64,000 nt of DNA from Saprospiraceae bacterium UBA2329 (lineage in GTDB: Bacteria > Bacteroidota > Bacteroidia > Chitinophagales > Saprospiraceae), in the NCBI GenBank assembly GCA_002344975.1, contig DDUV01000012.1:22492-86491 (forward strand). Reading direction: 5' to 3'. Both the position numbers and the translations under genes were made by a program. Below the pieces are notes generated by a model, which was not told the DNA's origin, searched no databases, and worked only from the letters and a program-made list of their open reading frames with translations. This document shows positions 33,901-44,200 of this stretch, in pieces (position 1 is the first letter of the stretch; each line of letters starts with the position of its first letter).

Positions 33901-35025
33901 GGTGCCCCGGCCGGGTTCGCCCAGCCACGCATGACCCCTATGATCGAAAATGGGGGCTGCATAATAAGAATGGCCGGCAAAGTAATTTTTGAAAATGCTG
34001 CGCCGGGGCGAAAACTTCCGGAGGCCCCAGGTATTGGTACCCAGCCAGAGGTTGCCGTCGCGGTCGGTAAGGCCGCAAATGGCCTGCTCCGGTACCAACA
34101 GGCTGTAGTCGGCATCTTGAACGGTTGGCGCATCCGGCATACGCTCCATCTGAAATCCATATACCATCTTATCGGCCCGGAGCCAGATCAGGCGGCCCTT
34201 TCGGTCGGCATGCAACAGGCCGTTCACAGCAAATTGAAAAGGAAAAACCTTCCATTGTTGACCGTCATATCGCGCTAATTGGTTGTGGGCGTATAACCAT
34301 GCAGCGCCTGCCATATCGGGTACAATGCTCACATTTCCAAGCAGTTGATTTCTTTCCCATTGTAGGTTTTTCATATCTGGAGGCAGAGGTATTGGCCGGG
34401 TAGCGCCGGTAGAAAGCTCGCGTACGGTGAGCTTGTCTTTGCCTAATATCCATAACTGTTGCTCATCTTCCGAGAGTGCCATGTCTTGCACCCCGGAGGC
34501 TATTTCCTGCCACTGAAACAGCTTTTTCAGGGGCACGCCTTTTTTCACCTGAGCCATAAAATCCTGCCGCCATCGGAGTTGAAACAACTTCTGGTCGTCG
34601 TTCATTTTTATCAGCAGCCACACTGCATTTTTCTTTTCGGGTACAACTTTCAAAAATTCCTGTAGTTGAGACAGGTCTATTGGAACTGGAAATGCCCGTT
34701 GTGTAGCCCGGTGAAAAATGTTGAATTGCAATGCGGAGGGCATCAGCCAAAGAAACTCGCCGCAGGCCGCCACGCTGAACAGGCCGTTGTCGCCGATAGA
34801 CAATGAATCGTAAGGATCATTTCTGAAAACCTTGAACTCGTAGCCGTCATAGCGATTCAGTCCGTTGCTGGTGGTGAACCACAAAAAGCCGTCCTCATCC
34901 TGGGCCATGCCGGAGATAAAACCCTGCGACAAGCCCTGCTCGATGGATATGGCTTCCATGGCGGGCGTTTGGGCTTGCAATCTCGCAAGGCACAAAAGGA
35001 GCAGGAAAAAGGCGGTTCGCAGCAT
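30907..35025 (-). CDS. Hybrid two-component system regulator 1 (HTCS)
   Basis: 1372 residues, a one-protein signalling chain. Signal peptide (to LQAQ), periplasmic two-propeller Reg_prop sensor (about 25-690; repeats such as DEDGFLWFTTSNGLNRYDG), Y_Y_Y domain (about 710-790), membrane helix (about 800-820), HisKA with SHEFRTPL (His near 851), HATPase (NLLSNAIKF, DTGVGIPPED, GGTGIGLSL), receiver (ISDVMMPEKNGFE, Asp near 1170) and a C-terminal AraC HTH. Such proteins usually sense glycans and activate neighbouring genes. It follows the giant adhesin gene. Unusually, the linker between kinase and receiver (about 1070-1123) is encoded by two heptamer repeat tracts giving LAVGSEQ-type repeats. A -7 box (35045-35052) lies close upstream. 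Confidence 0.95.
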   Translation of the reverse strand: MLRTAFFLLLLCLARLQAQTPAMEAISIEQGLSQGFISGMAQDEDGFLWFTTSNGLNRYDGYEFKVFRNDPYDSLSIGDNGLFSVAACGEFLWLMPSALQFNIFHRATQRAFPVPIDLSQLQEFLKVVPEKKNAVWLLIKMNDDQKLFQLRWRQDFMAQVKKGVPLKKLFQWQEIASGVQDMALSEDEQQLWILGKDKLTVRELSTGATRPIPLPPDMKNLQWERNQLLGNVSIVPDMAGAAWLYAHNQLARYDGQQWKVFPFQFAVNGLLHADRKGRLIWLRADKMVYGFQMERMPDAPTVQDADYSLLVPEQAICGLTDRDGNLWLGTNTWGLRKFSPRRSIFKNYFAGHSYYAAPIFDHRGHAWLGEPGRGTMSGGVMNLSNGEFTTFSKLGLFVQSNEALRIVKGENDRMWIATGNGWNLPGGKIDPVLIEYSLKDGPINIIPFPASFYSPVRFEMIYQAPGQIWLANHYQLMRFDIATRTFSIFEMPQPPKGLSGIFAFVKTPDGAWWAGTPNGLWKAQPNEKGNFTFSMLRTNPADRNSLPGNVVKSLLPDPEHPNLLWIGTSDNGMTCLDISQNRFTHYNTENGLPDNTVYGIVPEPVTGKQKSRAFWISTNRGLARFNPQNANFQYFFKSDGLQENEFNTYAHGATPSGELIFGGINGFTIFNPADISVSGRLPLVRITNLRINGKTIGPRSPDDILSQDISLTQRITLQYRQNSLQLSFAADDYTNPGRNQFAFYLEGAETEWAHRGFEHSAQYLNLAPGRYVFHVKAANSDGIWNETPVSLIIVISPPWYLTGWAYGLYALLLAGAGYAFYRVQLRRKLERAEADRLKEMDEFKSRFFTNISHEFRTPLTVILGVTEQLNTEVAPALQSKTNLVHRSGKNLLRLVNQILDLAKLESNTLKINYVQGDVQTYLRYITESLHSLANAQNVMLRVERKEAEIVMDYDPERLLQIVHNLLSNAIKFTPSGGRVTIHTALRNTEGTEHLELRVSDTGVGIPPEDLPHLFDRFFQARNQEFATSGGTGIGLSLTKELVKAMGGRISVQSEVGKGSTFIVELPVRKDSERLAVGSEQLAVGSRQLAVGGEQLAVGGGHVLREVSDSPLTPHSSPLAPHPSLLIIEDNPDVVEYLRACLESEYQLEYAYNGRAGIEKALEIIPDIVISDVMMPEKNGFEVCETLKYDERTSHIPIVLLTAKATVEDRISGLQRGADAYMAKPFHRNELMAVLGNLIELRQKLQQRYASAQAALPPAPDAGVQMEDAFLLRFRHIVEARLDDSSLTGEDVCRRLGMSYSVVYRKLSALTGRSLNVYIRLIRLQKAAELLSDLSLSVSEIAYQTGFNDPKFFSRVFAEEFKATPTEFRKKTL
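31656..31813. repeat. Heptamer repeat tracts inside hybrid regulator 1
   Basis: Two 7-nt tracts in the coding sequence: seven GTGAGGG-type units (31656-31704) and twelve CCGCCAA/CTGCCTA-type units (31730-31813). Because 7 is not a multiple of 3, loss or gain of one unit would shift the frame ahead of the receiver and AraC domains. Confidence 0.85.
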
Positions 35026-35044
35026 CTGTGTTGGTTACAGGATG

Positions 35045-35052
35045 CAAAAATA
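35045..35052 (-). promoter_or_regulatory. Candidate -7 promoter box for hybrid regulator 1
   Basis: TATTTTTG on the minus strand matches TAnnTTTG and lies 19 bp upstream of the ATG. No clear -33 box was found. Confidence 0.4.
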
Positions 35053-35152
35053 CGCCCATTTGCGCTGTATTGCGCGCCTGTTTTTTTACAGATCGGATTG
35101 TACAAAAAAGCCGATAAAACACTCCCCTCTCCGTTAACAGATCAACTGCGCA

Positions 35153-35221
35153 GCAGATTACTGCCGAAGGCAGATGAACTGCCGCAGGCAGATTACCGCC
35201 GCAGGCAGATTACCGCCCCAC
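35153..35221. repeat. 17-18-bp repeats over the end of the giant adhesin gene
   Basis: Four units of GCAGATTACCGCCGCAG type (35153-35169, 35170-35187, 35188-35204, 35205-35221). The last unit encodes the terminal residues and stop of the adhesin. On the minus strand each unit forms a small CTGCC/GGCAG-type hairpin. The rest of the spacer to the regulator start is unremarkable. Confidence 0.7.
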
Positions 35222-38200
35222 CACCTGGATGGCATAAGTCCTCCGCTGTTTCGGACTTTGTACAATGAGGAAGTACGTTCCTGGCTGGCCGCTCACCACA
35301 AAATTTTCCGTGTAGCTGCTCTGCCCCTGCCGGATGCGGCGCTCCTGCACCACCCCGTTGATGTTGTACAAACTCAACACAATATCCTTCGGCCCCGACA
35401 ACGCGACCTGCACCGAAAACTGCCCGTCGTTCGGGTTGGGCGCTACCACTATGCCGAGCATATCAGGCTCGTCAGGATTCAGACCCGGTATCGTTGTGCT
35501 GTCGGCGTGTACGGTGATGACTTTTTGTATCCAGTCTTCGCAGCCGCCCAAAATGCTCTGCATCCGCAGCCTCACATTGCCCACTTGCGTGAACCGGAAA
35601 AAGTACTGGTCGCCCTCGCGGCGCAGCAGTTCTACGCTGTCCGTCGGAAAGTACCAGTTCACCTGACCAGGCAGCGGCCACGAACCCTCCAAAGCCACCA
35701 CTTCCTGCCCCACCACCACATCAGTAGGAATAACAAAGAAAGCCTGCAATGGCTCGGCTACCACCGCCACGCGTATGGTATCGAAGGCGGCACAACCCTG
35801 CGCATTGGTCACCCGCAGGAAGTAAGTATCGGCCTGGCTCAGTGCCGTCAGTTTTGCCTGACTGGAAAAACCGCTCAGGCTGGTCCATTGCACGGTGTAG
35901 TCGGTGTTGCTGAAATCAACAAAAAAGCGCTCGCCTTCGCACAGCAGCGTATCTGCCGGGCCGATGTCTATGCGGAAAGGCGCGCCGTTTTCCACCGTGA
36001 TGGCAGCAGTTTCGGTACAACCGGCCGCATCGGTAGCCGTGACCACATAAGTACCCGCACCCACATTTGAAAGCAGGCTGCCGCTTTGGCCGCCGCTCCA
36101 GGCATAGCTGAAACCGCCCGCGCCGCCCGATACCCCCAGCGAAATATTGGCATTGGCCGCCCCCTCGCAGGAAGTATTGGCAACTATCGGCGTGATGAAA
36201 ATTTGCAGCCCCAGCGAAGTGATGCTGAATTGCTCAACGATAGTACACCCGTTGGCATCGGTGGCCGTTACGGAATAATCGCCGCGAGCCAGCCCGGAAG
36301 CTGTGGCCGTTGTTTGGCTGGCGGGATCGCTCCACAGGTAAACGTATGCGCCTGTACCGCCTTGCAAACCAATGGAAATGCTGCCGTCGGCGCCGGTGTA
36401 GCAAGTGGCCGGCGTGGTGTTGGCCGTGGTCAGAACCAGCGCGTCGGGATCAAGCAGACTGAACGATCTGGTTTGCACACAACCGTTGCCGTCCGTCACG
36501 CTCAGGGTGTAATTGCCTGCAGTCAGACCAGACAAGGAAGGGCTGCTCTGCCCGTTGCTCCATTGGAAATTCAAAGTACCGGTACCGCCCGCAGCCGTCG
36601 CGCTGAGGCTGCCGTTGCCCGATCCCGCGCAGAGCGGAGGGGTCTGGTCAAGCGGCGTAATGACGATCTGCGGCGTGTTGGGAATCGTTACGGAAGTCGT
36701 TGCCGGACAGTTGTTGGCGTCTCTCACCGTCACCGTGTAGTTGCCGGGCGCGAGGTTGGCCGCTGTCGCGGAATTTTGCAACGCAGGGTCGTTCCATTGG
36801 TAGGAATAACTGCCCGTTCCGCCGGTGACCGCTACCGTAGCCGAGCCGTTGCTCTGACCAAAACAAAGCGGCGCGCTGAAACCGGCAATCTGCGCCTCAA
36901 GTATCTGTGGCTCATTGAGTTCTACCTGCGTTTGTGCAGTGCAGCCGTTGGCATCGGTGATGGTGGCGGTGTAAGTGCCGGCAGGGAGATTGCTTGCCGT
37001 CGGGCCGGTTTGTGCGGCAGGGTCGTTCCATAGGTAGGTATAGACCCCGGTGCCTCCCGTGGCGCTCACGGTGGCGCTGCCGTTGCTTTGACCGGCGCAC
37101 AGCGCGTTTTGCGTATTGCTTGCAGTGAGTTGTAAAACAGGAGGTTGCGCAACAGTCAGATTTAGTATTTCCACACAACCGCTCGCATTGTCGGTTACGG
37201 AAACGGAATAATTGCCTGCCGCCAGATTCATGGCTTGTGCGCCGGTTTGGGCTGCGGGGTCGTTCCATTGGTAGGAAAAACTGCCCGAACCGCCCTGCAC
37301 CGTCACGGCAGCGGCTCCGTTGCTCTGCCCGAAACACAATGGCAACTGAATGCCGGAAGCCGTCGGAATGAAATCGGCGGGAAAGTCAATCGTCACAGAA
37401 GTGGCCGCCGAACAGCCGTTTTCATCGGTGGCGGTCACGGTGTAAGCGCCGGGCAGAAGGCCGCCTGCCGCAGCCGTAGTCTGCCCTGCCGGATCGCTCC
37501 ACAAGTAGGTAATCATGCCCGTGCCGCCCGCTGCCGATACGACTGCCGTACCGGTGGGTTGCCCCAAACAATCGGGCTGCGTAACCTGATCTACGGTCAG
37601 GCTGGGGAAGGGCGCGCCTTCCACAATCACTACTTCCGACTGCGTGCAGCCGTTGGCATCCGTAGCCGTCACGGTGAATACGCCGGGTAGCAGGTTGGAG
37701 ATGGAAGCGCCCGTTTGTGCATTGCTCCACAGGTAGGTAAATCCGCCCGCGCCGCCCGTAGCCGTAGCCATTGCAGTACCCGCCGGATCGTTGAGACAGG
37801 CCGGCGTGGAAGCCGCCTGCAACTGAATGGCCGGAGCAGAGGGCACTACAAAACTTTGTACGGCCACACAACCCTCGGCATTGCTCACCGTCACCGAGTA
37901 GCTGCCCGGCGCGAGGTTGCTCAGGCTGCTGCCTGCACCCGGCACGCTCCACTGGTAAGTGAAAACGCCCGGAGTGGTCACCGCCGCCGAGCCGTTGTTG
38001 AGGCCGGCGCAGCTGGGAGCAGCCGTATTCACGGAAACGCTGAGCGAACCTGCGGCTGTGAGCGATGCCTGAAAACTCGCCTGGCAACCATTGGCATCCG
38101 TCACCGTCAGGCGGTAATCGCCGGGCGCAAGCCCGCTGATGTTGGCCGTTTGCTGGCCGGAATCCCATTGAAAATCATAAGGTTGTGTGCCGCCGCCGAC

Positions 38201-41200
38201 CTGCACGGAGATGCTGCCGTTGACGGAAGTCTGGCAAGTGGGCTGTATAGCGCCTGCCGGATTGACCGACAAAGCTGCGGGTTGCGACACCGTTGTGCTG
38301 CCCGTTTCGGTGCAACCATTGGCATCCGTGACGGTATATTGGTAGTTTCCGGCAGCCAATCCTACTGCGGTATTGCCGCTCTGATGGTTGCTCCATTGCA
38401 CCTCGAAAGGCCCTGTTCCGCCGTTCGTTACGACCACCGTCGCCGAGCCGTCTGCAGCGCCGAAACAAAGCGCGGCTGTCGCCGAATGGCTTACCACCAT
38501 GTCCGGTATTTCCTGCACGGCAGCTATACGCACGGCTTCACAACCTTGCGCATTGGTCACAGTCACTGCGTAAGTGCCTGCCGCCAAACCTGTAGCCGAA
38601 TTATTGGTAGAAATGATGGCGCCCGGTTGGCTCGCACTTTCCCAGGCGTAGCTGAAATTGCCGACCTCCGGAACTGTAGCCGTACCTGTGGGCTGCCCGC
38701 ACCAGGAGTCGGTAGTTTGAATACTGACGCTGGGCGCGCCGCTTTCCGATACTCCTGCATTCAACGTCGCGGCACATCCGTTGGCGTCAGTGGCGGTCAC
38801 TGTGTATCCTGCCGCCGAGAGGTTGCCGGCGATGTTGCTGTTCAAGCCTGCATCATGGCTCCAGACGAAAGTGTAGGGACCTTGGGCTCCGGTAGCGCTC
38901 ACTTCTATGCTGCCTGTGGAGCCGTTGCAATCGCTGTCGGTGGTTTGCACCAAAGCCAATTGCGGAGGCTCGTTTTGTGTGCCGACTGTCAGGCTCAACT
39001 GGGCCGTACATCCCTCCGCATCTGTGGCAGTGACCGAATAGCTGCCGGCAACGAGGTTGGACGCCAGCCCCGTCGTCAGAGCGGCATCGTGGCTCCATGC
39101 AAAACTGTACGGCCCCTGCCCGCCCGTACTGCTCACTTGCGCCGAGCCGGTGGCCGATGTACATATCGCGTTTTGGGTTTGTACCAAATTCAGCCCCAGA
39201 TCGCTCTGCGCCTGTACATCGGCAGCAGCCGTGGCCGTACAACCCGCCGCATCAGTGAGGCTGAGGGTGTAGTTGCCCGCCGCCAGCCCGGAGGCCGAGG
39301 CACTGTTCAGGCCGGCGTTGTGGCTCCATGCATAAGAGTAGGGCGCCTGTCCGCCTGTTGCGACGAATTGCAGCGCGCCTACGGCATTGGTGCAACCGGT
39401 TTCAATGGTATTCAGCAGTTGGAGTACCGGCGCGGTGCCTGCCGTCAATTCGGCGAAAGCCACCCCCTGACATCCGTTGGCATCGGTGACAGTGAGCTGG
39501 TATGCTCCGCCCGCCAAACCGGAGATCGAAGGCTGGGTGCTGCCGTTGCTCCATGCGTAGTCAAAAGGCGCTTGCCCGCCGCTGATGGTGGTGGCCATGC
39601 TGCCGTTGGCCAGGCCGCAGGTGGCATTTTGTATCTGAGAAATGCTCAAAACCGGGCCGTCCGCACTTTGCACGGCAATCGCGGTGTCGCGGGTGCAGCC
39701 CGTGGCGTCGCTTACCGTTACTCCATACACACCCACCGGCAGACCTGTGGCGGTGGGGGCGTTCAGCGTCGCGCTGTGGCTCCATTGGTATTGGAAAGGA
39801 GCCTGCCCGCCGAGAAGCGTGACCTGTATCTGGCCATTGTCGTTGCCGCAAGTGGTGGCCTGCACGGTCGGATTTTCCAAAGTGAATCCCGGCACATCGG
39901 CTACGGTCGCGCTGATTTCGGCCACACATCCATTGGCATCAGTGGCAGTCAGGGAGTAAGTTCCGGCGCTGAGATTATTGGCGGAAGCCGATGGTAACTG
40001 TGCATCGTGACTCCAGAGATATTGGAAAGGCCCGGTTCCGCCTGTCACGGCGATACTCAGAGCGCCGGCGTCGTTGCCACAATAGGCGTCTGTTTGGGAG
40101 GCTATGCTCAATTGCGGCCCGGCGATGAGGCTGATCTGCGCCGTTTGGGTGGCGGTGCAGCCATTGGCGTCGGTGACGGTGAGGGTGTAGCTGCCGGCAG
40201 AGAGACCGGTGGCCGAACCTGCGTTCAAACCGCCCTGATGCGACCACTGATAGCTCAGAGCGCCGGTTCCGCCCGCAGCGGTAAAACTCAACGCGCCGTT
40301 GCCGTCCTGGCACAGCGAATTGGTTGCGTTGGCCAAGGTCAGTTGCGGCCCCGCTGTGAAGGTGAGGGTTTGGGAAACCACGTCCTGGCAACCGTTGGCG
40401 TCTGTCGCGGTGACCCGGTAAGTACCCGCCGTCAATCCTGTGGCATTGGCCTGATTCAGTCCTGCGTTGTGGCTCCAGATGTATTGGTATGGCCCCGTTC
40501 CACCCGTTGCCGTCAGGGTGATGGAACCCGAATTGGCCTCACAAACAGCATTGGCAAAACCGGCAATGCTCAGACTCACGCCGCCTTCGTCCTCCACCTC
40601 GCCGCTCACTTCGGCAATACAGCCGTTGGCATCGGTGACGGTGACGGAATACAGCCCGGCGGGCAGGTTGGCAGCAGCGGGGCTGTTGAGGCCGGCATTG
40701 TGGCTCCAGGCGTAGCTCAGCGGGAGCGCGCCACCCACAGCGCTCACCGTGGCACTGCCGTTGCTCTGTCCGCAGTCGCTGTTGTCGGCAGAGAACGTGA
40801 GTACAGCGGCAGACACATCGGCTAAGGTGGTGGAGAGTGTGCCGGAGCAGCCGTTGGCATCGGTTATGCTGACGGTGTAATTGCCTGAAGGCAAGTTGTT
40901 TGCAATAAAAAAATTGAGTTGCGGATCATGGCTCCAGGAGTAGAAGTAAGGAAACGCGCCTCCGATCTCGCCCACCTGCACCGAACCGTCCGATTGGCCG
41001 CAGGAGGCATCTTGTTGTTGTACCAATACCACCGTCGGGCCGGGTATAAAGTTGACCTCAACCGGCAGACTGAACACGCATCCGTTGGCATCGGTGATGG
41101 TGGCCGAGTAGCTCCCGGCAAACACCGGCGCAGGCTGGAACCCGCTTAGCGCAGGTATGTTCCAGGCGATGTTGTAGGGCGCCTGACCTCCACTGACGGA

Positions 41201-44200
41201 CACCGATATGGCGCCGGTATTCGGTTCGCAAAGTGCGTCGGTGGCAGCGGCCGTTGCGCTGGGCGGCGCCTGAAATCCAATGCTGCCCGTAGCAACTGCC
41301 TGACAACCATTGCTGTCGGTAACCGTAATGACATAGCTGCCTGCTGCGAGTCCGCCGGCTGTCGCCGAATTCAAACCCGGCTGGTGGCTCCACGCATACT
41401 GGTACGGCCCTACGCCCCCCGATGCGCTCACGGTCATGGAGCCGCTGTTGGGCATACAAACGGCGTCGGCGGCATGGCTCACCTGAGCCTGCGGCGCCTG
41501 AGAATCTGAGATATTGAAGCTGACAACATCGGTGCAGCCGTTGGCGTCCGTTACCGTCACAGAGTAATTACCGGCAGCGAGGTTGGCGGCGGTATTGCCC
41601 GAAAGGGCGGCATTGTGGCTCCAGGCGTACTGGTACGGAGCCTGGCCCAAAGAAGCTCCCACCGCTGCACTGCCGTCGGAAAATCCGCAGGTGCTCGGCG
41701 TGGTGTTGAGTAGCTGCAATACCGGCCCTCTGCGATCCGTCACCGTTGCGCTCAGCGTGGCCTGGCATCCGTTGGCGTCGGTGGCCGTGATGGTGTAAGT
41801 ACCCGTTGCGAGACCGTTTGCCGAAAGGCTGTTCAGGCCGGGGTTGTGACTCCAGGCGTAGGCGTACGGCGCGGCGCCTCCCGCGATGCTGAAGGTGATG
41901 GCCGCGTCTTGTATCACGCAGGGGTTATCGCCGGTAGCTGCCAATGACAGTACGGGCGGCGTGGTACTTTCTACGGTAGCGGTGGCGGTGGCGGTACATC
42001 CGTTGGCGTCCGTGACGGTGACGGTGTAAGTGCCCGGCAGCAGGTTGCCGGCAGTGGCGCTGTTCAATCCGGGCGCATGGCTCCAGGAGTAATTGTAGGG
42101 CGCTTGCCCTCCGACGGGTTGCACGCCGACCAAGCCGACTGCGTTGCCGCAAAATGCTGTCGTTGTGCCGATTACGACCAATTCAGGCCCCGGCGTTTCG
42201 GTGATGACATACTGCGCTGTGGCCTGGCAACCATTGGCATCGGTGGCGGTGACGCTGTAAGTGCCTGCCGTGAGGCCGGTGAGCCAGTCGCTGCTCAGGG
42301 CGGGGTTGTGGCTCCAACTGAAGGTAATGGGCGCGCTGCCTCCCACGCTGCGGATTCTGATGGAACCTAATCCCCGGCCACAGAAATCATTGGCTTGAGA
42401 GACGAGTAAAATGGCCGGTGCAGGCTCCAGCGCGATGTTGAAACTGCGGGTGGTCTGGCAGTTGTTGGCATCCGAAACCGTAACGGTATAGTTGCCCGCA
42501 TTGAGGTTTTGCGCCACAGGTCCGGTAGAAACGCCGCCCGTCCAGGTATATTGGAACAGCCCTGTTCCGGAGGCAGCCACTTCAAGGAGGCCGGTTCCGT
42601 TTTGGCACAGGCTGTTGATCTGTTGTACGGTTTGGATGGTCGGAGGCCCTTGTAAAACAATGGTTTGTGTGGCCGATACCTGGCATCCGTTGGCGTCGGT
42701 GGCGGTCACGGAGTAGGTTCCGGCAGGGAGGAGATTGGCCGTCGCTTGGTTGAGGAAGGCATTGTGGCTCCACACATAGTTGAACGGCCCGGTACCGCCC
42801 TGCGGAGACACCGAGATGCTGCCGTTGAAATTGGTACACAGGCTGTTTTGGAAATTCACCGAAAGCCCGGTGGGGCCGGGAATGTTGCCCACGGTAAACT
42901 GCGCTATGGTCTGGCATCCGAATGCGTCTGTTACCAACAGGACGTAATCACCGCCCGCGAGGTTTTGGGCGGTCGGGCTGTTGGGGCTGCCGCTGCTCCA
43001 GTTGTAGGTATAAGGCGCTGTGCCACCCGACACCAATGCCTGCGCGCTGCCGTTGGCGAGGGAGCAGGTGGCGGTGGTGGCGGAGACGAAGGCTGTCGGC
43101 GGCGGCAGTGTGGTGACGGTAGTGGAAACGACAAAAATACAACCGTTGGCATCCGTCACGGTACAGAAATAGACTCCCGCAAAGAGGTTGGAGGCGATGT
43201 TGGAATGGAGGCCGGCGTCGTGGCTCCAGGTGTAGGTGTACGGCCCCGTGCCGCCCGAAACGAGCACTTGCACGCTGCCTGTATTGCCCTGACAGGCAGT
43301 ATTTTGTACCGACAAGGTGGCCGTTGGGCCGGTTTCCAGCGATATGTTCGCGGAGGTGGAACTCTGGCAGTTGTTGCCGTCGGTTACGGTCACGGAATAG
43401 CTGCCGGAGAAGAGGCCGGCTGCGGTCGGGCTGTTCAAGCCGGCATTGTGGCTCCAAGTGTAATTGAACGGTGGAGTACCGCCCACAGGCGCTACGGTGA
43501 TGCGCCCGTTGCCTTCCTGACAGAAGGAATTTTTTACCTCCGTAATGTTCAAACTCACCGTGCTGGAGGCCGCCACGGTAAGGCTGCGAACGGCAGAGCA
43601 GTTGTTGCCGTCCGTCACGGTGACGGAGTAAGGGCCTGCCGCCAAACCGGTGGCCATCGGGCTGTTCAGGCCGGCGTTGTGGCTCCAGGTGTAGTTAAAC
43701 GGAGGGATGCCGCCCTGCACGGCTACGGTGGCGGTGCCGTTGGCCAGATTGCACAGCGCATTGGTCGTACCCACCAAGTTGAGCGCTACGCCGGGCACAT
43801 TGGAAACCGTGGCGGAAGCCGAGGCCGTACAGCCTCTGGAGTCGGTGACGACGACGGTGTGCATACCGGGAGGCGCGTTGTTGTAGGTCGCCAGGTTGAG
43901 CGCCGGGTTGCCGTCCCATTGGTAGGAATAGCCGGGCGTGCCGCCATTGGGCGAAGCCGAAAGGTTGCCCGCGTTGTTGGCACAGGAGGCGTCTTGCAGC
44001 AGGTTGGCGGTGACGGTAAGTTGCGGCGGTTCAGTGAGTTGTATGTTGTTGATGGTAAACTCGCAGCCGCCATTGTCGCGCAGGACGACCGTGTAAGTAC
44101 CCTGCCCCAAGCCGGTGATCGGGTTGCCGGGCAGGAAGGTGCCGTTGTTGGCCGAGTAGGTGTAAGGCGCGCCGCCGCCCACTGCCGCTATGGCAATGGA

